64,000 nt of DNA from a bacterium (GTDB taxonomy: Bacteria; Vulcanimicrobiota; JABDET01). Below the pieces are notes generated by a model. The model saw only the letters and a program-made list of their open reading frames with translations. It was not told where the DNA came from and made no database searches. Positions 20,760 to 29,009 of this stretch are shown here, piece by piece (position 1 is the stretch's first letter; each line of letters starts with the position of its first letter). The stretch lies in contig JAJYZB010000012.1 in the NCBI GenBank assembly GCA_021800275.1, forward strand, positions 1-64,000. Reading direction: 5' to 3'. Position numbers and translations under genes: made by a program.

Positions 20760-21311
20760 TCAACACACCTCTTTTTTTTGTATTTTTTGATACCACGGAG
20801 CCAAGACTTCAATATATCGTTTTGCTTTCCTGTATGTTTCTTGAATTTCTTCAGAGGTTAATTCTCTTAAGATTTTTGCGGGAATACCTCCAGCAATGGT
20901 TCGGGGTGGAATCTTTGTTCCTGGCAAAACGACGGCTCCTGCTGCTACCCAGGCTTCCTCTCCAATGATAGAGCCATCTAAAAGGATGGCTCCAATTCCA
21001 ATCAATCCGCCTTTTTCAACTGCTGTTCCATGTAATACTGCCCGATGCCCTATGGTCACCCAATCTTTAATTACACAGGGATATTCATCGCTGACATGCA
21101 GCACTGAAAGTTCCTGGATATTGACAAATTTTCCTATGGAAATCTTGTTAATGTCACCTCTGAGAACGCAGTATGAGAAAATTGCTGACTGCTCTTCGAT
21201 AGAAACATCTCCATAAATCTCGCTCGTGAAATGCACAAATGCTGAGGAAGATACAGCAGGTTTTTTTTCATGAAATGGTCCGATCATTTCAAAGTTTAAT
21301 TCTCTCTTCAA
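20760..21311 (-). CDS. Gamma-carbonic anhydrase-like / YrdA-type hexapeptide-repeat protein
   Basis: Left-handed beta-helix hexapeptides; GHRAVLHGTAVEKGGLIGIGAILLDG. Confidence 0.85.
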   Translation of the reverse strand: MKRELNFEMIGPFHEKKPAVSSSAFVHFTSEIYGDVSIEEQSAIFSYCVLRGDINKISIGKFVNIQELSVLHVSDEYPCVIKDWVTIGHRAVLHGTAVEKGGLIGIGAILLDGSIIGEEAWVAAGAVVLPGTKIPPRTIAGGIPAKILRELTSEEIQETYRKAKRYIEVLAPWYQKIQKKEVC

Positions 21312-21470
21312 GAGAGAAAATCCCTTTTTTGAAAAACTGTGATTATACTGCTTAGATCTAGTTATTTATATTTTTTTTGGGGGTTATGCAAAAAGTGTTT
21401 AATTTTTTAATAAGCTGGGTAAATAGTAGTCGGAATGAATAAAACAGTGAAAAAAGGAGGTGAAAACAAG

Positions 21471-21902
21471 ATGAAAAATTGGAAGGCTTCTTTCTTATTC
21501 TTACTGCTAGCAATCATTTTCTGCGGGTCTTCGATTTTATTTCACCAGTCAGGCATTGTCATGGGAAACCCAAGCGGCATGATAGGCCTTGCTGTTAGAA
21601 ATCCTCGTCCAATCCCTGATCCTCCAGCGCCAAGATTAACTGTTGCTATGTTAGCGACAACGGAGCCAGGACCGTGGAAACCGTTAGCGACAACGGAGCC
21701 AGGACCGTGGAAACCGTTAGCGACAACGGAGCCAGGACCGTGGAGACCGTTAGCGACAACGGAGCCAGGACCGTGGAGACCGTTAGCGACAACGGAGCCA
21801 GGACCGTGGAAACCGTTAGCGACAACGGAGCCAGGACCGTGGAGACCGTTAGCGACAACGAAGCCAGGACCGTGGAAACCGTTTAATCCTCCAGCAGCAT
21901 AA
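21471..21902 (+). CDS. Small predicted secreted protein with 7 tandem 11-aa repeats (LATTEPGPW[K/R]P)
   Basis: Strong SD (aaaggaggtgaaaacaagATG), signal peptide MKNWKASFLFLLLAIIFCGSS, 7 x 33-bp repeats, followed by a terminator. Confidence 0.75.
   Translation: MKNWKASFLFLLLAIIFCGSSILFHQSGIVMGNPSGMIGLAVRNPRPIPDPPAPRLTVAMLATTEPGPWKPLATTEPGPWKPLATTEPGPWRPLATTEPGPWRPLATTEPGPWKPLATTEPGPWRPLATTKPGPWKPFNPPAA
21651..21881 (+). repeat. Seven head-to-tail 33-bp repeats
   Basis: Unit ttagcgacaacggagccaggaccgtggaaaccg, differing only by aaa/aga and gag/aag. Confidence 0.98.
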
Positions 21903-21938
21903 ATAGAGTAACATTAAGGAAGGAAATCATTACCTTGA

Positions 21939-21967
21939 TAGGGAGACAAAAGTCTCCCTATTTTTTT
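21939..21967 (+). terminator. Rho-independent terminator
   Basis: tagggagac-aaaa-gtctcccta perfect 9-bp stem followed by a run of T. Confidence 0.93.
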
Positions 21968-21984
21968 ACAGCGTCTCTGGGGAT

Positions 21985-22833
21985 CTATTGGATCAATGTT
22001 ACTTCTTCTATTTCAATAATTCGATCGAGTCTGAAGGTGCGTGTTGATTTTCTGAGATGACAGTATCCAACAAGGACGATATTCCCTTTATCTTTAGTAA
22101 ATCCAACTGGAGTTATGTTTCTTTTTGTCATTTCTCCTTTTCCATCTCGATAAGAAAGTTTAATTTGATTTCGGCTTAAAACGGCTTTTTCTATGTTTGA
22201 AAGTTCGGTTGGAACCTGGAAGCTTGGCGCAGTATGAGAAAGAACAGCCGAGGTTATATTTTGAAATTCTTCCCAGCTTGTTTCCCATTTTTCAGGAAGT
22301 TCTTCAATGCAGCGGCTGAAAAGGTAAAAACAAGCTTTTGCATCGCTCAATGCTCGATGCGCCTTTTCGCATTGGAGGTTGAAAATTTCGATTAAGGATG
22401 TCAGGCGGTGATTAGGAAGTTTAGGAAATAGAGTTTTTGCTAAAAGGCATGAGTCCACAATGGATTGAATGTGAATGTCGTGCCCTTGCTGTCGAATTGA
22501 TTTAAGGAGAAAAGCTAAATCGAAAGGGGCATTATGAGCAATAACCACACGGTTAGAAAAGAACGGCAGGATGTCAGGCAGGAGGGTTTTTAAAAATGGC
22601 TCTCCTTTTAGCATCTCTTCATTGATTCCATTGACACGAAAGGCTTCTTGGGACACAGGAATACCTGGATTAACGAGATGATGATAAGAATCAACGATTT
22701 CTTTATTTTGAAAGAGAATAATTCCAATTTCGACGATTTCGTCCTTTAGGGGATCCATTCCCGTGGTTTCGAAATCCAAGGCTGTAAAATTTATTGATTT
22801 TAAAGGAGTTTGCCCAAGGTGCTGAGTCATCAT
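21985..22833 (-). CDS. DEDD 3'-5' exonuclease (DnaQ/epsilon-like) fused to C-terminal WYL-like domain
   Basis: ALDFETTGMDPLKDEIVEIG, VIAHNAPFDLAFL, HRALSDAKACFYL; C-terminus IKLSYRDGKGEMTKRNITPVGFTKDKGNIVLVGYCHLRKSTRTFRLDRIIEIE. Confidence 0.85.
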   Translation of the reverse strand: MMTQHLGQTPLKSINFTALDFETTGMDPLKDEIVEIGIILFQNKEIVDSYHHLVNPGIPVSQEAFRVNGINEEMLKGEPFLKTLLPDILPFFSNRVVIAHNAPFDLAFLLKSIRQQGHDIHIQSIVDSCLLAKTLFPKLPNHRLTSLIEIFNLQCEKAHRALSDAKACFYLFSRCIEELPEKWETSWEEFQNITSAVLSHTAPSFQVPTELSNIEKAVLSRNQIKLSYRDGKGEMTKRNITPVGFTKDKGNIVLVGYCHLRKSTRTFRLDRIIEIEEVTLIQ

Positions 22834-22921
22834 CAGTTAGTTAATTCGTTGTTTTTCGTTTAAATCTTGCTGAACTGGAGGTGTTTCACATTTCAAGTCT
22901 CGCGCTTGAGTTATTTTCCGT

Positions 22922-23992
22922 TTAAATTTTGCCGTGAGAAAAGTTCCCGATTTGTTGTTTTTTATATAGATTTTTTTTGATGTTTTTTACAATTTCAGGA
23001 CCCTCATAAATCAATCCCGTATAGAGCTGCACAAGGTCTGCTCCAGCATCTAATTTTTCCCGAGCGTCTGCTCCCGTAAAAATCCCTCCGCATCCGATAA
23101 TAACAATTTTTCCTCGTGTTTTGTCATAAATATATTTTATGATTTCTGTTGTGCGTGTTTTGACAGGATCTCCACTGATACCTCCTGATTGAGGGAGTTT
23201 TGAGAAAGCCTCTGTTCTTCTCAGTGTTGTATTGGCTGCAGTGATTCCGGCAGTTTCTGTTTGTTCGATCACTTCAAGAATTGCGTCAATCTCTTGAAAG
23301 TCTAGATCAGGAGAGATTTTAACAAGAATTGGCCGCAGAGGCAGGTTCAGTTTTACTGACAATTCCTTATTTTTTTTTCGAATTTCGTTGAGGAGATTCA
23401 GGAGTGCCACTTTTTTTTGGAGATCACGCAGTCCAGGAGTGTTTGGAGAACTCACATTGATAACAAAGTAGTCCCCGTAAGGGTATAGAATTTCGAAACT
23501 GGCAAGATAATCTGCAGGTGATTCTTCGACAGGAACGATTTTAGATTTCCCAATGTTTATTCCTAGCGGAATTTTCAATTTTATTTTTTTTAACTTTTCC
23601 GCTGCAGCAGCTGCCCCTTTGTTGTTAAATCCCAGATGATTCCAAATTGCTTTGGCTTTTGGGAGCCTTATAATTCTGGGTTTGGCATTTCCTGATTGAG
23701 GATGATAAGTTACCGTTCCAATTTCGAGAAATCCAAATCCTAATGCTGCAAGAGCCTCAAGATGTTCCCCATTTTTATCAAATCCTGCAGCCAGTCCAAC
23801 AGGATTAGGAAAAGTGAGTCCCAAAGCTTTAGTCTGCAGGTCAGGATTGTCAGAGTTGAAAAATTTTCTCAAAAGTTTTCCCTCTGCGGGAAAATTTAAT
23901 ATCTCTAAAAATGAGAGAGCTAGATGGTGCGCTATTTCAGCCTCAAAAGTAAAAAGCAGAGGTCTGATTAGAGTTTTGTAAATTTTTACCAT
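22922..23992 (-). CDS. pyrD: Dihydroorotate dehydrogenase (quinone, class 2)
   Basis: NPVGLAAGFDKNGE, FFVINVSSPNTPGLR-like, IIGCGGIFTGADAREKLDAGADLVQLYTGLIYEGP. Confidence 0.95.
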   Translation of the reverse strand: MVKIYKTLIRPLLFTFEAEIAHHLALSFLEILNFPAEGKLLRKFFNSDNPDLQTKALGLTFPNPVGLAAGFDKNGEHLEALAALGFGFLEIGTVTYHPQSGNAKPRIIRLPKAKAIWNHLGFNNKGAAAAAEKLKKIKLKIPLGINIGKSKIVPVEESPADYLASFEILYPYGDYFVINVSSPNTPGLRDLQKKVALLNLLNEIRKKNKELSVKLNLPLRPILVKISPDLDFQEIDAILEVIEQTETAGITAANTTLRRTEAFSKLPQSGGISGDPVKTRTTEIIKYIYDKTRGKIVIIGCGGIFTGADAREKLDAGADLVQLYTGLIYEGPEIVKNIKKNLYKKQQIGNFSHGKI

Positions 23993-23996
23993 TTAA

Positions 23997-25151
23997 TCAG
24001 TAAATGGGCGGCGGGAGAGAATGAGGATTCTCAGATGGAATGGTGCCGAGCCAGAGCCCTTTTTTGTTCAAAAAAGCATAATGTTTTCCATCGGGAGAGA
24101 GTCTGAAGATTCCTAGATTAACCCTTTGAAGAGGGTTCAGAGGTTTCAATTTAAATCTATTTTTTTGTTCTGCGTAGAAAAATGACATGACTCCCTTTTT
24201 TAGATTCATGGTTGCAGCAACCGCAGTATGACCTCCTTTTCTTGAAAGATAGGGGTAAAGATAAGGAGTTTTGCCTGAGTAAAGAATCCAGGTTCTGTTT
24301 GATTTTGCATCTTTAATGATGAGCTTTCTAATTCCACTTTTCAGTAGAGCCGCATATAGAATTCGATGTGATGTGGCGGCAAGTCCACCATAATCCTTAG
24401 CTCTCTGGATGGGTTTTAAGATTCCTTTGTGATAATAGTACAGGATAATTTCATGGGATTGGGGGCGGCGCATGCCTAAAAAGCCTTCGGTGCCTGATAC
24501 CAGCCATCCTGTGATTGGAACTCCGAGTAATTTTTCGGTTTTTCGGATATTCCATTTTTTTTCGAATAGTTTGACGGAATTGGGATGGGATAAATTGAAT
24601 TTCACGACATCAGTGGATAGATAGTAGCCATTTTTATCATAAAAATATCCTTCTGTATAAAAAGATTTGTGGGCGAACCAGCACAGATTTTTGTCGCTGC
24701 GAAAACCCGATTTTCCAGGGGTGTAAGAAAAAATAGTTTTTAATTTTCCATTTTCTAAGTTTATTTGAAAAATTCGAGTGCCATATTGGGAGATGATAAT
24801 TCCTACCTTTCCGTTGTCTGATAAAGCTAGATTGTCAATGTCAGCTGCTGGAAGCAGGACTGAACGAATACCGGCAATTCGATCATATTGTCCAATCGTA
24901 AAGATTCGCAGAATCCAACCATATCCTTTTGCTCGCAGTTTCAGGTTATTGACCTGCTCGATTCCCAGCAGCACTTTGTCATTACCTGAAAAAGCGACGA
25001 TTTTAAATTGGGGAAGAGATATTCCAAGTCTTGCTAAGTAATAACCATTATATCGAATATGATAACAAAAAGCTGCGGCTGGAATTAAAAGAAGACAAAG
25101 AAAAAACACACTTTTTTTCACAGTTAAATGATTACATGCAGAAGGGATCAT
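23997..25151 (-). CDS. Exported hypothetical protein, possible beta-propeller
   Basis: N-terminal hydrophobic signal; repeated short beta-type segments. Confidence 0.5.
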   Translation of the reverse strand: MIPSACNHLTVKKSVFFLCLLLIPAAAFCYHIRYNGYYLARLGISLPQFKIVAFSGNDKVLLGIEQVNNLKLRAKGYGWILRIFTIGQYDRIAGIRSVLLPAADIDNLALSDNGKVGIIISQYGTRIFQINLENGKLKTIFSYTPGKSGFRSDKNLCWFAHKSFYTEGYFYDKNGYYLSTDVVKFNLSHPNSVKLFEKKWNIRKTEKLLGVPITGWLVSGTEGFLGMRRPQSHEIILYYYHKGILKPIQRAKDYGGLAATSHRILYAALLKSGIRKLIIKDAKSNRTWILYSGKTPYLYPYLSRKGGHTAVAATMNLKKGVMSFFYAEQKNRFKLKPLNPLQRVNLGIFRLSPDGKHYAFLNKKGLWLGTIPSENPHSLPPPIY

Positions 25152-25182
25152 TCCTCCTGGTCAGTTTGTTTGACAAGTCTTT

Positions 25183-26481
25183 TCAAGGTTTACGTTTTAA
25201 GACTTCCAGGGCATTGGGATACCAGTCCCATATTTTATACTGTTTGCCTTTCATGATAAAGTGGGATACCAGTTTAGCGTTTGGAATCACGTCTATTTGT
25301 GTTATTCCCAGCTGCTGAACGGATTTCAACTCTCCTGGATCAACTTTTCCATTTCCATTTTTATCCTGCCACACATAAAACCCTTTCAATTCGTGACCCG
25401 TTAATTTTCCACTTCTAGTTGTATCATAGAGAGAAAGTTTTTGGTAACCATTAACCCAGCCGCCCATGGTTCCAAACAAATTTTGTCCAGTGATCTGCAC
25501 TGTTCCAGTAGAGTGCAACTGATGTATTTCGCTTGAATTTAAATGCACCAGCAGCCCATCATGGGGTCCTACCCATTCCATGACCATTGGAAAGCCATCT
25601 CCCAGTAGATCGAATAAGACTAATCGTTTGGTATAAAAATGATCGGGATGGGGCAGCCAATTTCCCCCCGACGCTTCTAATTTTCCTGAACCATTCATGT
25701 TGAGCACTAATGGACTTACTGCCTGCTGGTAGTCTATACTGTAGGTGGTAGCTGTCCCAGACATTCCGATGCTGCCAGTAAGGCTTTTAGAAATCGTGGA
25801 TCCGGTTGTTTTATGGCCGCTCAAGGATACACCTTTACTGGAAGCGATAAATTCAGTATTTCCAAGACCTTCGCTGCCGCTGATAGAAGAAGTGCTGGAA
25901 CTTTCAAATTGGGAAGCTCCACTCCAGGAGCACCCACAGGCTCCACCGCCCGTATTGTTCCACCAATCTCGTCCTGCTCCAGATGCAGTATTTTCTGCCC
26001 AGCTTGTCAGGTCATTAAGAATTGAAGTATTTCCGTTATAACCCGCCGCATTATTTAGAGCAGTGATCAACTCATCAGTAGTAGGCGGAGCGCCTGTTTC
26101 TTCAAAAAGTTGAGTGTAATAAGCAGCTTCATTGTCAACGATGCTCTGGAAGCTGACTGCGCTGTTCCAGTTGCTTTCGCTGTAACCATTTGCTGAATAA
26201 TATTCATAACTAAGACCATTTCCGTTTATATTTATATTAGTGGACTCGCCTATTGAGCCAGATGGAGCTGAACACCCGCTCGCCCCATGGCAGAACACCT
26301 GATAATTTGCTGTTCCTGAAACCAGATTATTGAAAGAATCAGAAACATTGATATAATAATTGATCTGCTGATGGATGTTTCTTCTGCCATATCCCCCAGT
26401 TCCTGCATGGGCTGTTCCAATTGACAGCGCAGCGAGCAGGAAGACGATTACCCATCGAAAAAAGTGTTTGCTTTTATCCAT
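25183..26481 (-). CDS. Secreted hypothetical protein with EF-hand-like C-terminal calcium-binding motif
   Basis: Signal peptide at MDKSKHFFRWVIVFLLAALSIGTAHA; DKNGNGKVDPGEL. Start revised to 26481, which has an SD (gaggag). Confidence 0.6.
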   Translation of the reverse strand: MDKSKHFFRWVIVFLLAALSIGTAHAGTGGYGRRNIHQQINYYINVSDSFNNLVSGTANYQVFCHGASGCSAPSGSIGESTNININGNGLSYEYYSANGYSESNWNSAVSFQSIVDNEAAYYTQLFEETGAPPTTDELITALNNAAGYNGNTSILNDLTSWAENTASGAGRDWWNNTGGGACGCSWSGASQFESSSTSSISGSEGLGNTEFIASSKGVSLSGHKTTGSTISKSLTGSIGMSGTATTYSIDYQQAVSPLVLNMNGSGKLEASGGNWLPHPDHFYTKRLVLFDLLGDGFPMVMEWVGPHDGLLVHLNSSEIHQLHSTGTVQITGQNLFGTMGGWVNGYQKLSLYDTTRSGKLTGHELKGFYVWQDKNGNGKVDPGELKSVQQLGITQIDVIPNAKLVSHFIMKGKQYKIWDWYPNALEVLKRKP

Positions 26482-26561
26482 AAAGACAATCCTCCTCATA
26501 ATTATAACCCTACAACAATTATACCTTAAACGCAGCATGAATGTGTTAATAAATTATTAAC

Positions 26562-26607
26562 GATTGTAAATTTTTGTTCATAAATCTGTAAAATTTCATT
26601 TACAATC
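26562..26607. promoter_or_regulatory. 10-bp perfect inverted repeat in a divergent intergenic region
   Basis: GATTGTAAAT ... 26 bp ... ATTTACAATC. Confidence 0.45.
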
Positions 26608-26638
26608 TGTCAATTGTCAGGTTTCATTATCAAAGGTT

Positions 26639-28342
26639 ATGGATCGAAGTCGGAGAATAAAGAAATCCATTGATATGCTGCCAGCAGTCCTTTATTATTT
26701 GATTTCGTTTGTTTTATTTATCATCAGCATTTTGAGAATTGTGCATTTGAACTCTCCTTCTTCTCTTCCATTGATGATTGGAAAGTGGGAAGTCGTTTCT
26801 TTTTGGATTCTTTCAGCCTGGCTTCTCCTTGCCGGATCATTTTATGTTTTTTATCAGGTCAAAAGTTATCAGAAGATCTCTAAAAGGACTTTGGTCTTTT
26901 TAATCGTTATTTTTCTGAGTGGTTTTTTTTTAAGAGCCTTTGTGGCTCCTCATACTGAAAGACTGTATTTTGACGAAGATATTTACTTGAATATCGCCCA
27001 GAATATCCGATCTAATGCTCAGGCATTATCCTGCAATAATGGATATGTCAGATTCGGGAAGCTGCACTGTTTGCAGCCGATATTGAATAAAGAACCCAAT
27101 GGGTGGCCATTTTTATTAAGTCTTGTTTTAAATCTTGCTTCTCCCGAGAAGGCGGGAAGGTGGTTGAGTATTTTTTTGAGTTCTTTAAGTGTTCTTCTGG
27201 TTTTTTTGATAGGGAAAAAACTTTTCGGAGATACAGGGGGATTATGGGCGGCTTTTGTTTACTCTTTAATGCCTATCCCGATCAAATGGGCTCCAACGGT
27301 TGAACCCAACACAGCTTTTACTTTTTTTTTCCTCGGCTCTTTTTATCTCTGCCTTAAAGAAGCAGATCATGAGAACTGCGGATATCTTTTGTTTCCATGG
27401 TTAGTTTTAACCGTTCAGATGAGACCTGAAGGAATTCTGGTTTTACCTGCTGCTCTGCTTCTTATTTTTTTGGGAAAAAAAGAATTTTTTATGGAGAGAA
27501 AAAATTTATTTTTTTGGGGATTATCTTTAATTTTACTGATTCCATACGGAATTCATTTGTTTGCCGCTAGACACAGTCATTGGGGAAGCAGAGGTCCCAA
27601 GTTTTCTCTTTCATATTTTCTTCCTAACTTGGCTGCTAATTTAAGGTTTTTCATTCAGCCTTTAAGATTTCCGCCGCTGGATACTTTTTTCTTTCTCATT
27701 GGGTTTTTCACCATTTTTATGTTGTCGAAGAATAAACGCGCTGTCTATCCTTTAATCCTGTGGCTCATTATGTTTTTTTCAATTTATCTTTTTTTCTATG
27801 CTGGCAGTTACAACTATGGAGTTGATGTGCGTTTCAGCCTGCCAATCCATCCCGTTCTGGCTATTTTTTCGGCAGCTGGAATTTTATTTTTATGCGAGTG
27901 GTTTCTGAATCGAAAATTAAATGCTGCTCCTGCTGTTTTTGGACTGCTTTTATTCGGGTTTTTTTTCCAGCTGTCCCACATAACGATTATTGGCCAACAA
28001 GGTTGGCAAGCCAGAGCCGATCACGACTTTATTACGAATCTGGCTCCCAGCCTTCCTGCAAACGCAGTTGTTTTTACTCATGATCCTTCAGAAGTGATGG
28101 ATGCGGGCAGATGGGGAGTTCAAACTTTTGAGTTAAATTCAGTTTATCTCGGACATCTTTTTAAAAAAAAGGAAGTTCCCTATTTTTATTTTGATGCTTG
28201 GTGTTCTACTCCTGAATTTAAAACCCAGTGCAAAAATATTTTAAAAAAATATAAGCTTCTGCCCGTGTCAGAAAATACAACTTTGAAGCAAAAATTAATT
28301 TTATTTAGAATTGTCGGAGGCAGGTCTCATGGAAAAGATTAG
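26639..28342 (+). CDS. GT39/ArnT-like membrane glycosyltransferase (GT-C fold)
   Basis: Multi-TM; early acidic motif DEDIYLNIAQ and PNGWPFLLSL. Confidence 0.75.
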   Translation: MDRSRRIKKSIDMLPAVLYYLISFVLFIISILRIVHLNSPSSLPLMIGKWEVVSFWILSAWLLLAGSFYVFYQVKSYQKISKRTLVFLIVIFLSGFFLRAFVAPHTERLYFDEDIYLNIAQNIRSNAQALSCNNGYVRFGKLHCLQPILNKEPNGWPFLLSLVLNLASPEKAGRWLSIFLSSLSVLLVFLIGKKLFGDTGGLWAAFVYSLMPIPIKWAPTVEPNTAFTFFFLGSFYLCLKEADHENCGYLLFPWLVLTVQMRPEGILVLPAALLLIFLGKKEFFMERKNLFFWGLSLILLIPYGIHLFAARHSHWGSRGPKFSLSYFLPNLAANLRFFIQPLRFPPLDTFFFLIGFFTIFMLSKNKRAVYPLILWLIMFFSIYLFFYAGSYNYGVDVRFSLPIHPVLAIFSAAGILFLCEWFLNRKLNAAPAVFGLLLFGFFFQLSHITIIGQQGWQARADHDFITNLAPSLPANAVVFTHDPSEVMDAGRWGVQTFELNSVYLGHLFKKKEVPYFYFDAWCSTPEFKTQCKNILKKYKLLPVSENTTLKQKLILFRIVGGRSHGKD

Positions 28343-29009
28343 CCTCGTGATTCCCGCTTTCAATGAAGAGAAAAACTTAGCTGTTCTGCTCCCTCAGATT
28401 CCAAATTTCATAGATGAGACAATTGTGGTGGACAGTTTGTCTCAGGATAAAACCGCAGAGGTTTCCAGATTCCATGGGGTCAAGGTGATTTTTGCAAAAC
28501 GCGGGAAAGGAATTGCCCTTCGTCAGGGAATGGAACAGGCGATCGGAGAAATCATTGTTACAATGGATGGAGACTGCTCGCAGTCACTTCAAGATTTAAG
28601 TCGTTTCATTGAAGCGATTCGTTCGGGCTGTGATATTGTGATTGGATCAAGATTTTTAGAAGGAGGTGGGAGTGAGGAGATTACTCTTTTTAGGCGTTTC
28701 GGCATTATTCTATTTAAAAGCATGATTAATTTTTTTTGGAAAACGAGTTTTACCGATGTCAATTATGGATATAGAGCTTTTAGAAAAGAGATTCTTCCCT
28801 TTTTGGAATTGACGGCAGATGGATTTGATCTAGATGTGGAATTAGTGATTCATGCCGCCAAAAAAAAAATAAAAATTTTAGAGATTCCATGTTTTGAGAA
28901 AAAACGTGCGTATGGATCGGCAAAACTTGGGGCGATTAAAGATGGCTGGCTTCTTTTTTTGCGGATATTGAGGGAGTTGTTTTGTTCGGTGGAACATAAT
29001 AGAGTTTAA
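28329..29009 (+). CDS. Glycosyltransferase family 2 (dolichyl/polyprenyl-phosphate glycosyltransferase-like)
   Basis: ISLVIPAFNEEKNLAVLLPQIP, IVTMDGDCSQSLQDLSRFIEAI, DIVIGSRF. Confidence 0.85.
   Translation: MEKISLVIPAFNEEKNLAVLLPQIPNFIDETIVVDSLSQDKTAEVSRFHGVKVIFAKRGKGIALRQGMEQAIGEIIVTMDGDCSQSLQDLSRFIEAIRSGCDIVIGSRFLEGGGSEEITLFRRFGIILFKSMINFFWKTSFTDVNYGYRAFRKEILPFLELTADGFDLDVELVIHAAKKKIKILEIPCFEKKRAYGSAKLGAIKDGWLLFLRILRELFCSVEHNRV

Noticed and set aside
21651-21881. Regular 33-bp repeats as a CRISPR array
   Set aside because: Units are directly abutting with no spacers and keep an in-frame protein repeat; it is a coding tandem repeat.
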